From: Myxococcota bacterium
GTDB lineage: Bacteria > Myxococcota > UBA727 > JAHDBA01
Direction of reading: 5' to 3'
Assembly (NCBI GenBank): GCA_020630615.1
Contig: JAHDBA010000006.1
Span: 14,875 to 76,905, forward strand
DNA length: 62,031 nt
Shown here: positions 8,997 to 17,743 of the stretch, piece after piece
How positions within the stretch are numbered: the stretch's first letter is position 1
Layout of the letters: every line of letters begins with the position of its first letter
Position numbers and translations under genes: made by a program
Notes under the pieces: model-generated
Told to the model about the DNA's origin: nothing
The model's input: only the letters and a program-made list of their open reading frames with translations
Databases searched by the model: none

Positions 8997-9686
8997 ATGG
9001 GAGTTCTTTCTGTTATGTTTTTCTTGTGCGTCTCAACGCTGACGGAAACGCAGAGCTCCATAAAATCAAGGGCTTACTCCAATGCTGGTGCTGTTGAGAA
9101 GCATCCTTCTCCACAAGATGGTGAGAGCGGAATACACCATCAAAAGAGAGAAGAAATTGATCCCTTAGAACGGTATTCTGAGCTTTGTGTACAGCACGGC
9201 CCCGAGCTCTCACGGCATGCGATGCGTTTAACCGGTGTCGGTCCTCATATTGAAGATCTGATTCAGGAAACATTCGTGACTGCTCTGCAAAAAATTGATG
9301 TCCTCACTCGAATCGAAAACCCGCGCGCATGGCTTTTTCAAATAGTCACAAACCACTCGCGTAACTACGGTCGGAAACGACAAAAAACTCGTGAACGTGA
9401 GCAAGGCTGTGATTGGATCGATGATTATGGAGCGCATCACTCCAGCGAAGCACTGGGGCGCGCACAGCTTGTACAAATGACATTAATGCACCTGAGCGAG
9501 GACGTCCGCTCAATATTAACCTTGGTCGATATTGAAGGTTTTAAACTTAAAGAAGTTGCCAGCATGCTGGACATGAACCTGAATACCGTAAAGACTCGAG
9601 TATCGCGGGGCCGTGACGAGTTTCGTAGGGTCTATGATGCGCTTGCGAAGCGAGAGGGAGGGATTCATGTCGAAACAACATCATGA
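8997..9686 (+). CDS. ECF-type RNA polymerase sigma factor with hydrophobic N-terminus
   Basis: About 229 residues. The C-terminal part is a clear sigma-70 ECF factor: region 2 with IEDLIQETFVTALQ and ENPRAWLFQIV, and region 4 with DIEGFKLKEVASMLDMNLNTVKTR-type helix-turn-helix. It should direct RNA polymerase to an envelope or stress regulon. From the first ATG (8997) the protein begins with an unusual hydrophobic stretch (MGVLSVMFFLCVSTL) and a roughly 40-residue linker. No ATG or GTG start lies between this stretch and region 2. An upstream TTG at 8949 only lengthens it. The stop overlaps the next gene by 20 bp, as is typical for sigma/anti-sigma pairs. Confidence 0.85.
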   Translation: MGVLSVMFFLCVSTLTETQSSIKSRAYSNAGAVEKHPSPQDGESGIHHQKREEIDPLERYSELCVQHGPELSRHAMRLTGVGPHIEDLIQETFVTALQKIDVLTRIENPRAWLFQIVTNHSRNYGRKRQKTREREQGCDWIDDYGAHHSSEALGRAQLVQMTLMHLSEDVRSILTLVDIEGFKLKEVASMLDMNLNTVKTRVSRGRDEFRRVYDALAKREGGIHVETTS

Positions 9687-10737
9687 TGAACTCGACCCGA
9701 ATGGGGTCAATATTCTTGCGCATGTTGGAATCTCGAAGTCTGAACTCGACGCTGAATTGCCCACCCTTGATATTGAAAAGCTCCGCGATGCGGCGCTCAA
9801 AGCCGGCGCCGGGGCAGCTTTACTTTTATCAGGAAAAGCTCTTGGGGCATCCACGGCGGCACCGAGTGGATCCGCTACACTTGCAGTCACGACCAGCACA
9901 AGTACTGCTGCCTCTGCTGGCATAGTCGGAGCGTCAAGTACAGTTGCCGCAAAGATTGGAGCTGCCTCATTAACGACTAAGATCGTGGTCACGGGTGCAT
10001 TGGCGGGTGGAGTTGGAATGGTCGGGATCAGCATGGCGCCCTCTGTAGCGGAGGAAGAACCACTTCAAGAGGTTACGATATCCGTCGATGCGCAACACGT
10101 TGCGCAACCTTCGTTGTCGCCAAGTTTAGGAGATGCGGAGCAAAATACAGAGCAGCTTTCAGCTCTACCGAGAGGCGTTGAGAGGGAAGATGAGAGGGAA
10201 GTCAAAAGAGAAGAAGCAAGCGAAGCGAACTTCGAAAGCGCAACGCAAAAAGTTTCAGGGCGTCACAAGGGGCGAAGCAAGCAATCAAAAACCGGGCCTT
10301 CAAAGGTTGTTACAACTTCGTTATCCAATGAGGTCGCTCCTAGCGCAGAAGCGTCAGACGCGATTAATGAAAACACCCTTAAGGGTGATACAACCCAAAA
10401 CAAGGTTTCAACTCCAAAAAACGAAGTAGGGCTCACGCCAGAAAGCCCCAAAGCGCAAGATATTCAGGATGAATTAAAGCTCTACCGTAGTGCCAATGCA
10501 GCCCAAAAGAGTGGGGCCTATCAACTTGCGCGCGCTCGCTTCGGGCAATTGCTTTATACCTTTGGTGAGAAAGGGCACATGCTCGATGAAGCCCGTTTGG
10601 GTTATATTGAGTGTTGTGTTGAAGATCGAATATGTGGCGACAAAGCCCGGAAACGTTCCCGACGTTATCACGACGAAATCCAGAACCCTCAGTTGAAACG
10701 TCGGGCTGGAACACTGCTGGAAGGTCTATTCAAATGA
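9667..10737 (+). CDS. Putative membrane anti-sigma factor / regulator of the adjacent ECF sigma
   Basis: A 356-residue protein starting at the ATG at 9667 behind GGAGGG. It overlaps the sigma gene by 20 bp, the main reason to propose an anti-sigma role. There is a short acidic N-terminal part, an Ala/Ser/Thr-rich region (about 40-100), one membrane segment (about 103-125) and a charged linker. The C-terminal domain is alpha-helical and TPR-like (from about 270, with YQLARARFGQLLY and a Cys-rich turn CCVEDRIC). No zinc-binding HxxxCxxC motif of classical ZAS anti-sigmas is visible. Topology would place the N-terminus in the cytoplasm and the helical domain in the periplasm. The anti-sigma role is inferred from context. 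Confidence 0.6.
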   Translation: MSKQHHDELDPNGVNILAHVGISKSELDAELPTLDIEKLRDAALKAGAGAALLLSGKALGASTAAPSGSATLAVTTSTSTAASAGIVGASSTVAAKIGAASLTTKIVVTGALAGGVGMVGISMAPSVAEEEPLQEVTISVDAQHVAQPSLSPSLGDAEQNTEQLSALPRGVEREDEREVKREEASEANFESATQKVSGRHKGRSKQSKTGPSKVVTTSLSNEVAPSAEASDAINENTLKGDTTQNKVSTPKNEVGLTPESPKAQDIQDELKLYRSANAAQKSGAYQLARARFGQLLYTFGEKGHMLDEARLGYIECCVEDRICGDKARKRSRRYHDEIQNPQLKRRAGTLLEGLFK

Positions 10738-11276
10738 AAGCAAGACGATTTTCATTCAAAACAACTTTGGGCGTCCTTGTGTTGTGTTGGACCGGCGCAT
10801 GTGTCCAAGAGATTCACATTGGTTCAGCAGGTGTCGATCACACTAGCAGTGGCGGCTCATCGAATCCGAACAGCACCTCGTCCGGGAATGCAGCGGATAG
10901 AATTTTCGAGCATGTGATGGGGGAGTTGGAAGACCCAAGTTCCACTGTCGGTGAGAGCGATGATGACTGGGGAGATGAAGGGTGGAACGATGATGAGACG
11001 CGTGAAAACCCTGACATCCCTGATGTGGATGAAAGTTGTACTGCAGTAGGCGGATCCTGCGTTGATGAGTTCTCGCAATGCCCATCGACAACGCGTGCAA
11101 CCTTAAATCGAGACTGTCCTGCATCGACTGCTTGGTGCTGTGAGCCAGACTTCGATGCGTCGTGCGAAGCTCAAGGTGGTTTCTGCGTCGAGGACTTCGA
11201 CGCCTGTCCAAATTCGCGAGAAGCATCGTTGGAGTATCGTTGTGAGCTTGAGGCCAGCTGGTGTTGCCTGCCTTAA
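10734..11276 (+). CDS. Lipoprotein with a duplicated six-cysteine module
   Basis: A 180-residue protein, third gene of the sigma operon, with its ATG overlapping the previous stop (ATGA). The signal peptide ends in a lipobox-like TGAC (Cys about 23). A Ser/Asn-rich then Asp/Glu-rich linker leads to two tandem C-terminal modules with identical spacing, C-x6-C-x6-C-x11-C-x6-C-C. Each probably folds through three disulfides. The exact conservation of spacing points to internal duplication. A surface or periplasmic sensor or structural protein controlled by the sigma factor is a reasonable guess; no known function is recognised. Confidence 0.65.
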   Translation: MKARRFSFKTTLGVLVLCWTGACVQEIHIGSAGVDHTSSGGSSNPNSTSSGNAADRIFEHVMGELEDPSSTVGESDDDWGDEGWNDDETRENPDIPDVDESCTAVGGSCVDEFSQCPSTTRATLNRDCPASTAWCCEPDFDASCEAQGGFCVEDFDACPNSREASLEYRCELEASWCCLP

Positions 11277-11315
11277 CTGAATGAGCAGATGCTTACCCGA
11301 CTCCGGAAACGTAGT

Positions 11316-12386
11316 CTAAAGGTCATATACCGCGACAACGGGCACATGGTCGCTTGCAGCATCAACATAATTGAAAATCGAATCGTTCTCATCAAGGGGT
11401 AAATGTGACACACGATTCAATGAAGCAATTGCTGCAAACGAAGAACTGACGACAATATGGTCGACAAGGTTTCGTGAGATGACAAGTGAGTATGCATTAC
11501 CCGAGGGCTCCAAAACATCGTGGTTTGTCAGCATTGGTGTGAAGGCACTATTGTCATCGCTTTCGTCATACTCCTCATTGTAATCACCCATTGCAATGTT
11601 CACCGAGTTCGGGTTTTCGAGTGTCAACGCATCGAGGTGCCGTGTAAGTGCAAAGATTGCGTCTTCACGCCGTTCGCGGTCTTCGCTCCCTGTACCGGCT
11701 TTGAGGTGCAGGTTAAACAGTTGCAGTGCTGCCAGCTCGGCTTCATCTCGAAGAAGGGTTCCACTGGCTTTGAGGACAGGCCGCGGGAAGTCATAGGTGG
11801 ATTCAAAGATTAAGGTTGCAGCGCTAAGGCGTACGCGATCATCGCGGATTAGAAATGCTGGCTTAATACTCGGTAGATTTCCGCTTTGATATTCATGATT
11901 GCTGATGATCCCGGTGTAACCAGGCTTGCATGCAACAAGGCGCTCGAAGGCCGAGAGTGACGTGACTTCTTGCAATGCGATCACGTCAGCATCCATGTCG
12001 TTCAGAATCGATAAGACCACTTGCTCTGAGTTCGGCCCGGATTGGGGGAAGTTTCGTACATTCCATGTGACCAACTCGAGTTCTTCGTTTGACCCGATGG
12101 CTGCCACGTTGATGCCACCGATGTTCGCCAACTCGCAGCCACCAAGATCTGCGCTTGATAGGACCTCAACCGAATCATTGGAAAGAATTCTTTCCGCGTT
12201 GGAGCCATCTGTATTTTCGTTGGGTGTCGAGTCGGCATCACCTTCAAACCCACTCTCCGGCCCGGTACTCGAAGCGGGCTCACACGCCGCGAGGAAGGTT
12301 GCACAAAGGCCAATCATGCCCATGTGGACAAGGCTTCGCCTTCTATGGGTGGGTATGAGGGACGTCGCATCGGTAAAAATCGTCAT
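11316..12386 (-). CDS. Endonuclease/exonuclease/phosphatase-fold lipoprotein
   Basis: A 356-residue EEP-superfamily protein, related to DNase I, sphingomyelinase and phosphoesterases. Motifs appear in order: TWNVRNF (metal-binding Asn), LQEVTS (metal Glu), LFNLHLKAG, GDYNEEYDE (catalytic Asp and Asn), LVDHIVVS, and the C-terminal SDHVPVVA (catalytic His). All key residues are present, so it is probably active. The N-terminus contains HRRRSLVHMGM and then a lipobox ending FLAAC; the arginines raise the possibility of Tat export. It is thus an anchored or released extracytoplasmic nuclease or phosphodiesterase. It is convergent with the Cys-module lipoprotein gene. Confidence 0.85.
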   Translation of the reverse strand: MTIFTDATSLIPTHRRRSLVHMGMIGLCATFLAACEPASSTGPESGFEGDADSTPNENTDGSNAERILSNDSVEVLSSADLGGCELANIGGINVAAIGSNEELELVTWNVRNFPQSGPNSEQVVLSILNDMDADVIALQEVTSLSAFERLVACKPGYTGIISNHEYQSGNLPSIKPAFLIRDDRVRLSAATLIFESTYDFPRPVLKASGTLLRDEAELAALQLFNLHLKAGTGSEDRERREDAIFALTRHLDALTLENPNSVNIAMGDYNEEYDESDDNSAFTPMLTNHDVLEPSGNAYSLVISRNLVDHIVVSSSFAAIASLNRVSHLPLDENDSIFNYVDAASDHVPVVAVYDL

Positions 12387-12484
12387 GACATGTGGTACCT
12401 GGCACGTTGTTGTACTGCAATGACAGAATTGCGTTCAAATCAATAGATTCATTCACATGAATTTGGGTCACATGAACCGCCGAC

Positions 12485-14068
12485 CTATCCTCTCGTAGCG
12501 ATGATCACAGGCGTGTGGTAGCGAGCACGTTTTTTGAAGAAATGGAGAGCCAACGCCTCCAAATCGGCGTCGCGGTCTCGGGCGAGGTGTTCCTCTAGCA
12601 TGTCCGCACATTCTTGAATCATCACTTCGACATTGGGTCGAAGGGCACGGGATATGCAACTCACTTTGCTTTCGTGTTGTTGAATCACCAAAACACCAGC
12701 GCGTCCAAGTCGACTTCGATCCCGAATATGCGCAATGGGATCCTCCCGAATGAAACCCGCCTCCAAAGATGGGTACACTACGTCTATGGGGGAAGTTTGT
12801 ATCGTTGTCGATTCCCTAAAGTCGATGCGATCTCCATTCTGGATCAAGACCAGTTCCGAGCCAAGGCTTTCTGTCGCGGTTTTCAGAGAAGTGAGTTGAG
12901 AGGGCGCGCCATGAATGGGTACCACAGATTCAGGTTTGATGAGATCGACGGCCTCCGAGAGTTGCAGGGTATCACCGTGACCCGAGGTGTGAAATCGAGA
13001 GCTCCGAAGAACGCGAACTCCAAGCTCAGCAAGCTGGTCAAAAAGACGATGAAGTGAGAGCTCGTTTCCTGGGATGACTCTAGATGCATACACAAGGACA
13101 TCGTTATTTCGCCATGTGAAGCCATGAAATTCGCCACGGACAGCTCGAGCCAGTGCCGCGGTGGGTTCCCCTTGTGACCCACTCAAAACAATAATGCTTT
13201 GGGAGCTCGCTTCTCGGAAGTGTCGTTCCACTTCGATAGACTCCCAACGTTTGCGAGCAGCCTCGTCAAGAGGAAGGTATTTTAAAACGCGCTGCACATG
13301 TTTTCGGAATTGGTGCCCGTGAACCCAGAGTTTACGCCCGCAAATTTCTGCAACACGACTTAGGGTATCCAATCGTTGCATCTGCGAGCTGAAAGTGGTG
13401 GCAAAAACTCGCCCCGGACACGCACCAATTGCATCAACGATTTCGTCCGTAATCTCCGCTTCGCCAATGCTTTCAGTATTGGACGTTGAACTGGTCGAAT
13501 CGAGAAAGAGTGCTCGTACGGGAGCTTGAGTCAAAAAATCAAGATCCGTGCGTGCCTCAAAGTCATCTTCTCGTGGGGCACGGTAGTCTCCCGAATGAAT
13601 AATGCGCTGACCTTCACATTCGAATAGGAGCGCCGCGCTTTGCGGAATCGAATGATTCACATGCGCCCAAGCGAGCGATATCTTCGTGCCGTCAATAGGT
13701 ATAAAACGTTGGTGCTCAACTTCATGAAGTTCCTTGAGTGAGAGGCCCGCTTTCTTAAAATTGTCGCAGACCATGTCCAGTGTGTAGGGCAGACCATAGA
13801 CAGGTGCTGGGTAGCGTTCGAAGAAGGTATGCACTGCGCCGATATGATCGTAGTGGCCGTGGGTTAGAACATACGCCTGAATCTTCAAATCACGGGCTTC
13901 AATGAGAGACCATGCTGGAATGAAGCCATCAACGCCACCGTCAAAATGGTGCGCATGTCTCACGCCTGCATCAACAACAACAATGTTGGGAGACGCGCCA
14001 AAACCAATGGCCATACAATTGCCACCAAAGTGACCGACTCCGCCAAGTGGGATTGCGTAGAAAGACAT
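12485..14068 (-). CDS. rnj: Ribonuclease J (metallo-beta-lactamase/beta-CASP)
   Basis: A 527-residue RNase J family enzyme with endo- and 5'-exonucleolytic activity in mRNA turnover and rRNA maturation. The metal site HGHYDHIGA is at residues 70-78, where most relatives end GG. IHSGDYR, the beta-CASP motif GSQGEP, and HTSGHGDT followed by a PIHG motif complete the active site. Length is slightly short of the usual 550 or so, consistent with a reduced C-terminal domain. It is divergent from the PilZ gene. Nothing indicates loss of function. Confidence 0.93.
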   Translation of the reverse strand: MSFYAIPLGGVGHFGGNCMAIGFGASPNIVVVDAGVRHAHHFDGGVDGFIPAWSLIEARDLKIQAYVLTHGHYDHIGAVHTFFERYPAPVYGLPYTLDMVCDNFKKAGLSLKELHEVEHQRFIPIDGTKISLAWAHVNHSIPQSAALLFECEGQRIIHSGDYRAPREDDFEARTDLDFLTQAPVRALFLDSTSSTSNTESIGEAEITDEIVDAIGACPGRVFATTFSSQMQRLDTLSRVAEICGRKLWVHGHQFRKHVQRVLKYLPLDEAARKRWESIEVERHFREASSQSIIVLSGSQGEPTAALARAVRGEFHGFTWRNNDVLVYASRVIPGNELSLHRLFDQLAELGVRVLRSSRFHTSGHGDTLQLSEAVDLIKPESVVPIHGAPSQLTSLKTATESLGSELVLIQNGDRIDFRESTTIQTSPIDVVYPSLEAGFIREDPIAHIRDRSRLGRAGVLVIQQHESKVSCISRALRPNVEVMIQECADMLEEHLARDRDADLEALALHFFKKRARYHTPVIIATRG

Positions 14069-14175
14069 AGCTTAACCTAAGCGCGCATCTCTTTTCTGGC
14101 AATGTTGACCCGGGTCATTTCCGAAGCCTCTGAATTTGGCTTGCTGTCCGCATTGGGCGAGGGTAGACATGTTTC

Positions 14176-14547
14176 ATGCAAGACCACGACACAAGTGAAT
14201 TGAAGAACTCTGAAAAACGTAAGTATCCCCGAGTTGGGCTTGACCTCCTTGTGCAGTTTCGCTCCGAAAATGTTCAGGATTTCTTTCAAGATTATGGGCG
14301 TAATATGTCAATTGGTGGCATGTTCATTGAAACCGAACAGCTACGAGAACTCGGTGATGAAATCTTTTTTCAGTTTAGCGTGGAGGCTGTCGGCCCTATG
14401 ATTGAAGGGTACGGTAAAGTTGTTCGAAGGCAGGAGCCAACTGAAGACGCGCCGGGTGGTGTGGGGATTGAGTTTTCGAACCTGAGCGCAGCCTCAAAGA
14501 AGCTTATTGAATATATTGTTGCGACACGTTTGCGCCAGAAAACCTAA
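14176..14547 (+). CDS. PilZ-domain protein (TIGR02266-like)
   Basis: A single-domain 123-residue PilZ protein, expected to bind cyclic di-GMP. The two ligand motifs are present: RKYPR at residues 15-19 and NMSIGG at 43-48, which corresponds to the usual D/NxSxxG. Overall size and the EKRKYPRV opening match the stand-alone PilZ proteins abundant in Myxococcota. Such proteins link c-di-GMP to motility or polysaccharide output; the partner is unknown here. The ribosome site before 14176 is weak. The stop lies 6 bp from the end of the convergent truA. Confidence 0.9.
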   Translation: MQDHDTSELKNSEKRKYPRVGLDLLVQFRSENVQDFFQDYGRNMSIGGMFIETEQLRELGDEIFFQFSVEAVGPMIEGYGKVVRRQEPTEDAPGGVGIEFSNLSAASKKLIEYIVATRLRQKT

Positions 14548-14553
14548 GCTTAA

Positions 14554-15384
14554 TCAGGCCGAAAGGCTTTGTTCAAAAGGCCAGGTCTCATGCGTAACAG
14601 GAAAGCGCGGAAACTTGGCATCGTGCGGAATATCCGCATCGATCATAGCGTCCGGGTAGAACACCTGATTGAGTGTCAGCCCGTGCGCAGGGGCAGTGAT
14701 GCCTGCATGCTCACGATTCCGTGATTGCAAAATATCAAGAATTGGCATTTCGATCTTTCCCCGACCGATATCCACGAGCGTACCTACAATTATTCGAACC
14801 ATATTATGGCAAAAGGCGTTGCCCTTGACATGGATTCGGTACCCGCTTGAAACGCTCTCAACACGAATACCCCAAAGGTACCTCCGGGCATGTGAGGCCT
14901 GGCATGCAGAAGAGCGAAATGCTTCAAAGTCGTGTTCGCCCACTAACGCATTTGAAGTGTCGTGAAGCACACTCTCGTCGAGGGTGTAGGGCACACGCCA
15001 ATATTGCCCTCGGGTAAAAGGGTCGTGCGAAACTTCGTTTCGGATCGCGTAGATGTAGTGCTTGCCCAGCGCATGGTTCTTCGGATCGAAAGCAGCGTCA
15101 AAAACGTGAATGTCCCGCAATGCGATATCGCTTGGGAGCAAGCCTGCGCATGCTTTTTGCATCTTGTATGCATCAATGTCCTGCCTCATATGCCATGCAA
15201 CCACCTGACCATGTGCATGAACTCCACTGTCTGTTCGACCCGCAGCCAGTACTTCGACTGGCGCATTGTTGATTTTTGATAAGGTTTCTTCGAGAGTATT
15301 TTGTGTTGTTCGAAGCCCTTCTTGCTTCTGCCACCCGTGAAACGCACGACCGTGATAGGATACTTTCGCTCTAAAAAAGACCAT
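14554..15384 (-). CDS. truA: tRNA pseudouridine(38-40) synthase TruA
   Basis: A 276-residue TruA, which makes pseudouridine at positions 38-40 of the tRNA anticodon arm. The catalytic Asp52 lies in AGRTDSGVHA. Other family blocks are visible: FHGWQKQ, HYIYAI, the GNAFCHNMVR block and VGTLVDIGRG. I chose the ATG at 15384; the frame also has a TTG two codons earlier. It is convergent with the PilZ gene and divergent from a small lipoprotein gene. Confidence 0.96.
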   Translation of the reverse strand: MVFFRAKVSYHGRAFHGWQKQEGLRTTQNTLEETLSKINNAPVEVLAAGRTDSGVHAHGQVVAWHMRQDIDAYKMQKACAGLLPSDIALRDIHVFDAAFDPKNHALGKHYIYAIRNEVSHDPFTRGQYWRVPYTLDESVLHDTSNALVGEHDFEAFRSSACQASHARRYLWGIRVESVSSGYRIHVKGNAFCHNMVRIIVGTLVDIGRGKIEMPILDILQSRNREHAGITAPAHGLTLNQVFYPDAMIDADIPHDAKFPRFPVTHETWPFEQSLSA

Positions 15385-15493
15385 GACCAAACTTAAGCCA
15401 AAGGATCGAGCCTCACAACATGTTTAATGCGATGTTGGCGGACAATCTCAAGAATCTGAAATAGAAGGTTTTAAGCCGTGCTATAGTGCAGCG

Positions 15494-16171
15494 ATGATGA
15501 TGCAGGTCCAAGTTCTTAAAAATATTTCTTTTGCGTGGAAGCCTGCTTTTGCTTTATGCCTTGGGTTAACTCTGATCGCATCCGGCTGCGCACAACATCA
15601 CTTAAAGATTCAGGATCACTTTGTTGCGCCAGTTGCCCGAAGCCTCTCGACGCAAAACGAACATAATGAAGCGACGCTGGAGCGCTGCGCCTATGAGATG
15701 AGCACGAGTCGCAGTCATTTTACCCTCGTGCATCGGTGTTACGGGACTGTCCATGACGCACTCGGGGAAAGGCTTCGAGAAAGTTCTCTCACGCGACAAA
15801 GTCAATTTCGAAAAGGCAAAGCATGGTCCATAAAGGACTTAAACGAACACCTCGAGGACGGCCAAAAGATAATGCTTGAGGCCTTTACACAAGGAGGACA
15901 AACGCCCCAATCAATTGTCGCAGCTCAACCAAAGCTCATCTGGGCACGTGCAAAATTGAATCGTATTTGCAAGGGCGAGAGTCAAAACTCGTCGTGTGAG
16001 CTTGAGGTCATCGACACCTTCAATCGCTATGGTACCCAGGAGGATCTGTCGAAACTACAAAGGTGTTCGATATCTTTTCGGGAACTTGCACAGCGCTTTA
16101 TGGGTTCGGAGTCAGAGCCTAGAAAATTGTTGGGAAGAGATCCAAATGGGGAGGTTCGCTTGCAGCAGTGA
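15494..16171 (+). CDS. Lipoprotein of unknown function
   Basis: A 225-residue protein with a clear lipobox, LTLIASGC (Cys near 32), after a signal segment. The mature part is mostly polar and helical with five scattered cysteines, and no known domain is recognised. Three consecutive ATG codons start at 15494; the ribosome site is weak. Its last 53 bp overlap, tail to tail, the 3' end of the UPF0158-like gene on the other strand. Confidence 0.7.
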   Translation: MMMQVQVLKNISFAWKPAFALCLGLTLIASGCAQHHLKIQDHFVAPVARSLSTQNEHNEATLERCAYEMSTSRSHFTLVHRCYGTVHDALGERLRESSLTRQSQFRKGKAWSIKDLNEHLEDGQKIMLEAFTQGGQTPQSIVAAQPKLIWARAKLNRICKGESQNSSCELEVIDTFNRYGTQEDLSKLQRCSISFRELAQRFMGSESEPRKLLGRDPNGEVRLQQ

Positions 16172-16574
16172 TACCCCATGCGTTTAGGAAGCGTCGTATT
16201 TTCTTCCACACCATGGTTTGTTCATAGCGCTCGAACTGTAGCGAGCCCACGCGGTCATCGCCCACGATATCCAAGGTTGCTTTAAGGCCATGTCCGTTGA
16301 GGGCTGTAATCAACTGCTCCGACAGACTCGGGTCACAATAACGCTCAGCGAACTCAGCGAGAACCGTCTTGGTGAACTTGGTCCCAATTGGGCGAAGAGG
16401 GACAAATCGAGCCGGTTCTGCTTTTAAAAGCTCTTCAGCAGCGCCGTCTTTGACACCAGGCACAATTGTCAAAATCGAACCATCGTTTAAATCGAAGTAA
16501 TTGCGTGCGTCGGAATGATCGCGAAAAGCGAGTTCAAGGTCATCCCAATCAATATCAATCTCTCGTGTATCCAT
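16119..16574 (-). CDS. UPF0158-family protein
   Basis: A 151-residue cytoplasmic protein resembling UPF0158 (PF03682). The opening pattern W-D-D-L-x-x-AF, then YFDLNDGSI followed by a Pro/Arg-rich segment and an F-x-x-x-F helix, is characteristic. The family has no agreed biochemical function. The gene lies downstream of the terminator that ends the DUF1844 unit, so it is probably transcribed separately. It is convergent with, and overlaps by 53 bp, the lipoprotein gene ending at 16171. Confidence 0.7.
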   Translation of the reverse strand: MDTREIDIDWDDLELAFRDHSDARNYFDLNDGSILTIVPGVKDGAAEELLKAEPARFVPLRPIGTKFTKTVLAEFAERYCDPSLSEQLITALNGHGLKATLDIVGDDRVGSLQFERYEQTMVWKKIRRFLNAWGITAASEPPHLDLFPTIF

Positions 16575-16636
16575 CGTTAACCCTCAAGTGATCTAAGCGT
16601 GTGATCGCCAGAGTAAGTTGAGGAGCATTGAGACAC

Positions 16637-16674
16637 AAAAAAACGCCCAAGATCAAGATGAAATCACTTGGGCG
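16637..16674 (-). terminator. Rho-independent terminator of the DUF1844 unit
   Basis: On the minus strand an 8-bp perfect stem CGCCCAAG/CTTGGGCG (16667-16674 with 16644-16651) has a 15-nt loop and is followed directly by seven T (16643-16637). It lies 27 bp after the stop of the DUF1844 gene. Confidence 0.85.
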
Positions 16675-16700
16675 ATCAATGAGGGTACGAAATATTGGGG

Positions 16701-17300
16701 TTAGAAGGGTGCGCGGCCACTAGGGCCGGCGCCGGGAACCGCCCCAGGATTTTCTGCTTGTTGTGTGATCGCTTTCGTGACTTCTAAATAGGCCATGCGC
16801 AATTGATGGACCAGTTCACCCATCATGGTACTCTCTTCTGCTGTACGGTTTCCTTCGGTGCGGCCCTTTAGCATATCAAGAATGTCGATCGTGCTTCGAG
16901 CACCTTCCAGACTCAGACCTTGTTGGCCACCTGGGCCAGGCATCATGCCCAACTGCATCATGGCCTGCTGCGCTAGGCTTTGAACAAAGGCCGCAAAAGG
17001 GAAACTCTCATCGTCAAACTGACCTTCAACCTCAGAGCTTGATGATCCTCCCGCAGCCTTGGGAGTACTATTTTGAAAAGCTCTTTCGCTCGATTCTGTA
17101 TTGAGGTCTGCTTCAGGACGCTCATGATCACCCTTCGACGCGGAAAGGTCAACCGTTGTTGCTCCTTCGTCACCCTCGTTCGTGGCGTGAACGCTTTGCG
17201 ATAAGGATTCGTCTTCGATCGTCACCCCATCGCGCAACTCACCGTCTTCAGTAAACGAGCGTTTGTCAACAATCTTAAACTTTGAACCCGACTCACCCAT
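16701..17300 (-). CDS. DUF1844 protein
   Basis: A 199-residue protein. The N-terminal half is low-complexity and acidic. The C-terminal half (about 95-185) is a DUF1844 domain: FAAFVQSLAQQAMMQLG, then ARSTIDILDMLKGRTEGN and ELVHQLRMAYLEV. DUF1844 is a small helical domain common in Myxococcota and Acidobacteria with no established function. It lies 57 bp behind an 81-residue protein gene on the same strand, and a terminator follows, so the two probably form one unit. Confidence 0.88.
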   Translation of the reverse strand: MGESGSKFKIVDKRSFTEDGELRDGVTIEDESLSQSVHATNEGDEGATTVDLSASKGDHERPEADLNTESSERAFQNSTPKAAGGSSSSEVEGQFDDESFPFAAFVQSLAQQAMMQLGMMPGPGGQQGLSLEGARSTIDILDMLKGRTEGNRTAEESTMMGELVHQLRMAYLEVTKAITQQAENPGAVPGAGPSGRAPF

Positions 17301-17357
17301 GATGCCCCCGAATGCAGCACTTGCAAAAGTGCATGTTTGAGTTGAACTACAACGTAG

Positions 17358-17603
17358 TTAGGATTTGACACTGACCGAAAAGGCCAATTCGTCGCTACCT
17401 TTTTCAACGTCGCTGGAATCATCGGCAACTGGCTCGCCTTCCAACGATTTGAAGACCATCGAAGAGATGTCTTCGATGTTGTCTTCCATATTTTTGAGGC
17501 CTTCAAAATGGGTACTCACCTGAGCCTTTGAGATCAGACCACTACGCTGGTTGCGCTTCAATAGACGTTTGTCGAATTCCATACCTTTGGGTAACGATTT
17601 CAT
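17358..17603 (-). CDS. Small hypothetical protein (81 aa)
   Basis: An 81-residue hydrophilic protein, basic at the start (MEFDKRLLKRNQRSG) and acidic toward the end. I take the ATG at 17603 because GGAG stands 6 nt upstream; the longer open frame would run antisense through the folE-like gene. There is no signal peptide or membrane segment and no family is recognised. It is first in a two-gene unit with the DUF1844 gene and divergent from the folE-like gene. Confidence 0.55.
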   Translation of the reverse strand: MKSLPKGMEFDKRLLKRNQRSGLISKAQVSTHFEGLKNMEDNIEDISSMVFKSLEGEPVADDSSDVEKGSDELAFSVSVKS

Positions 17604-17743
17604 TTGAGCTCCATCATTATGGCTGCGCTTGACACATGCGCAATACCCACAAATCCTAGGGCAATGAGCGTTTCTGTCAAAGGGATCGTGGCAACCTTTG
17701 GTGTTTTGGCTAGGGTTTAGAGAAATAGGTGTTGGGGGTTCAT

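Noticed and set aside
14558..14575. GGCC-GAAA-GGCT hairpin as a terminator between PilZ and truA
   Set aside because: The stem is very short, it lies inside the 3' end of truA, and there is no proper T-tract.
16119..16171. 53-bp tail-to-tail overlap as a sign of a wrong gene call
   Set aside because: Both proteins look real (lipobox on one strand, UPF0158 features on the other), and convergent 3' overlaps of this size occur normally.
17629..17634. TTGACA as a -35 box in the gap before the folE-like gene
   Set aside because: No acceptable -10 box stands 16-18 bp downstream.
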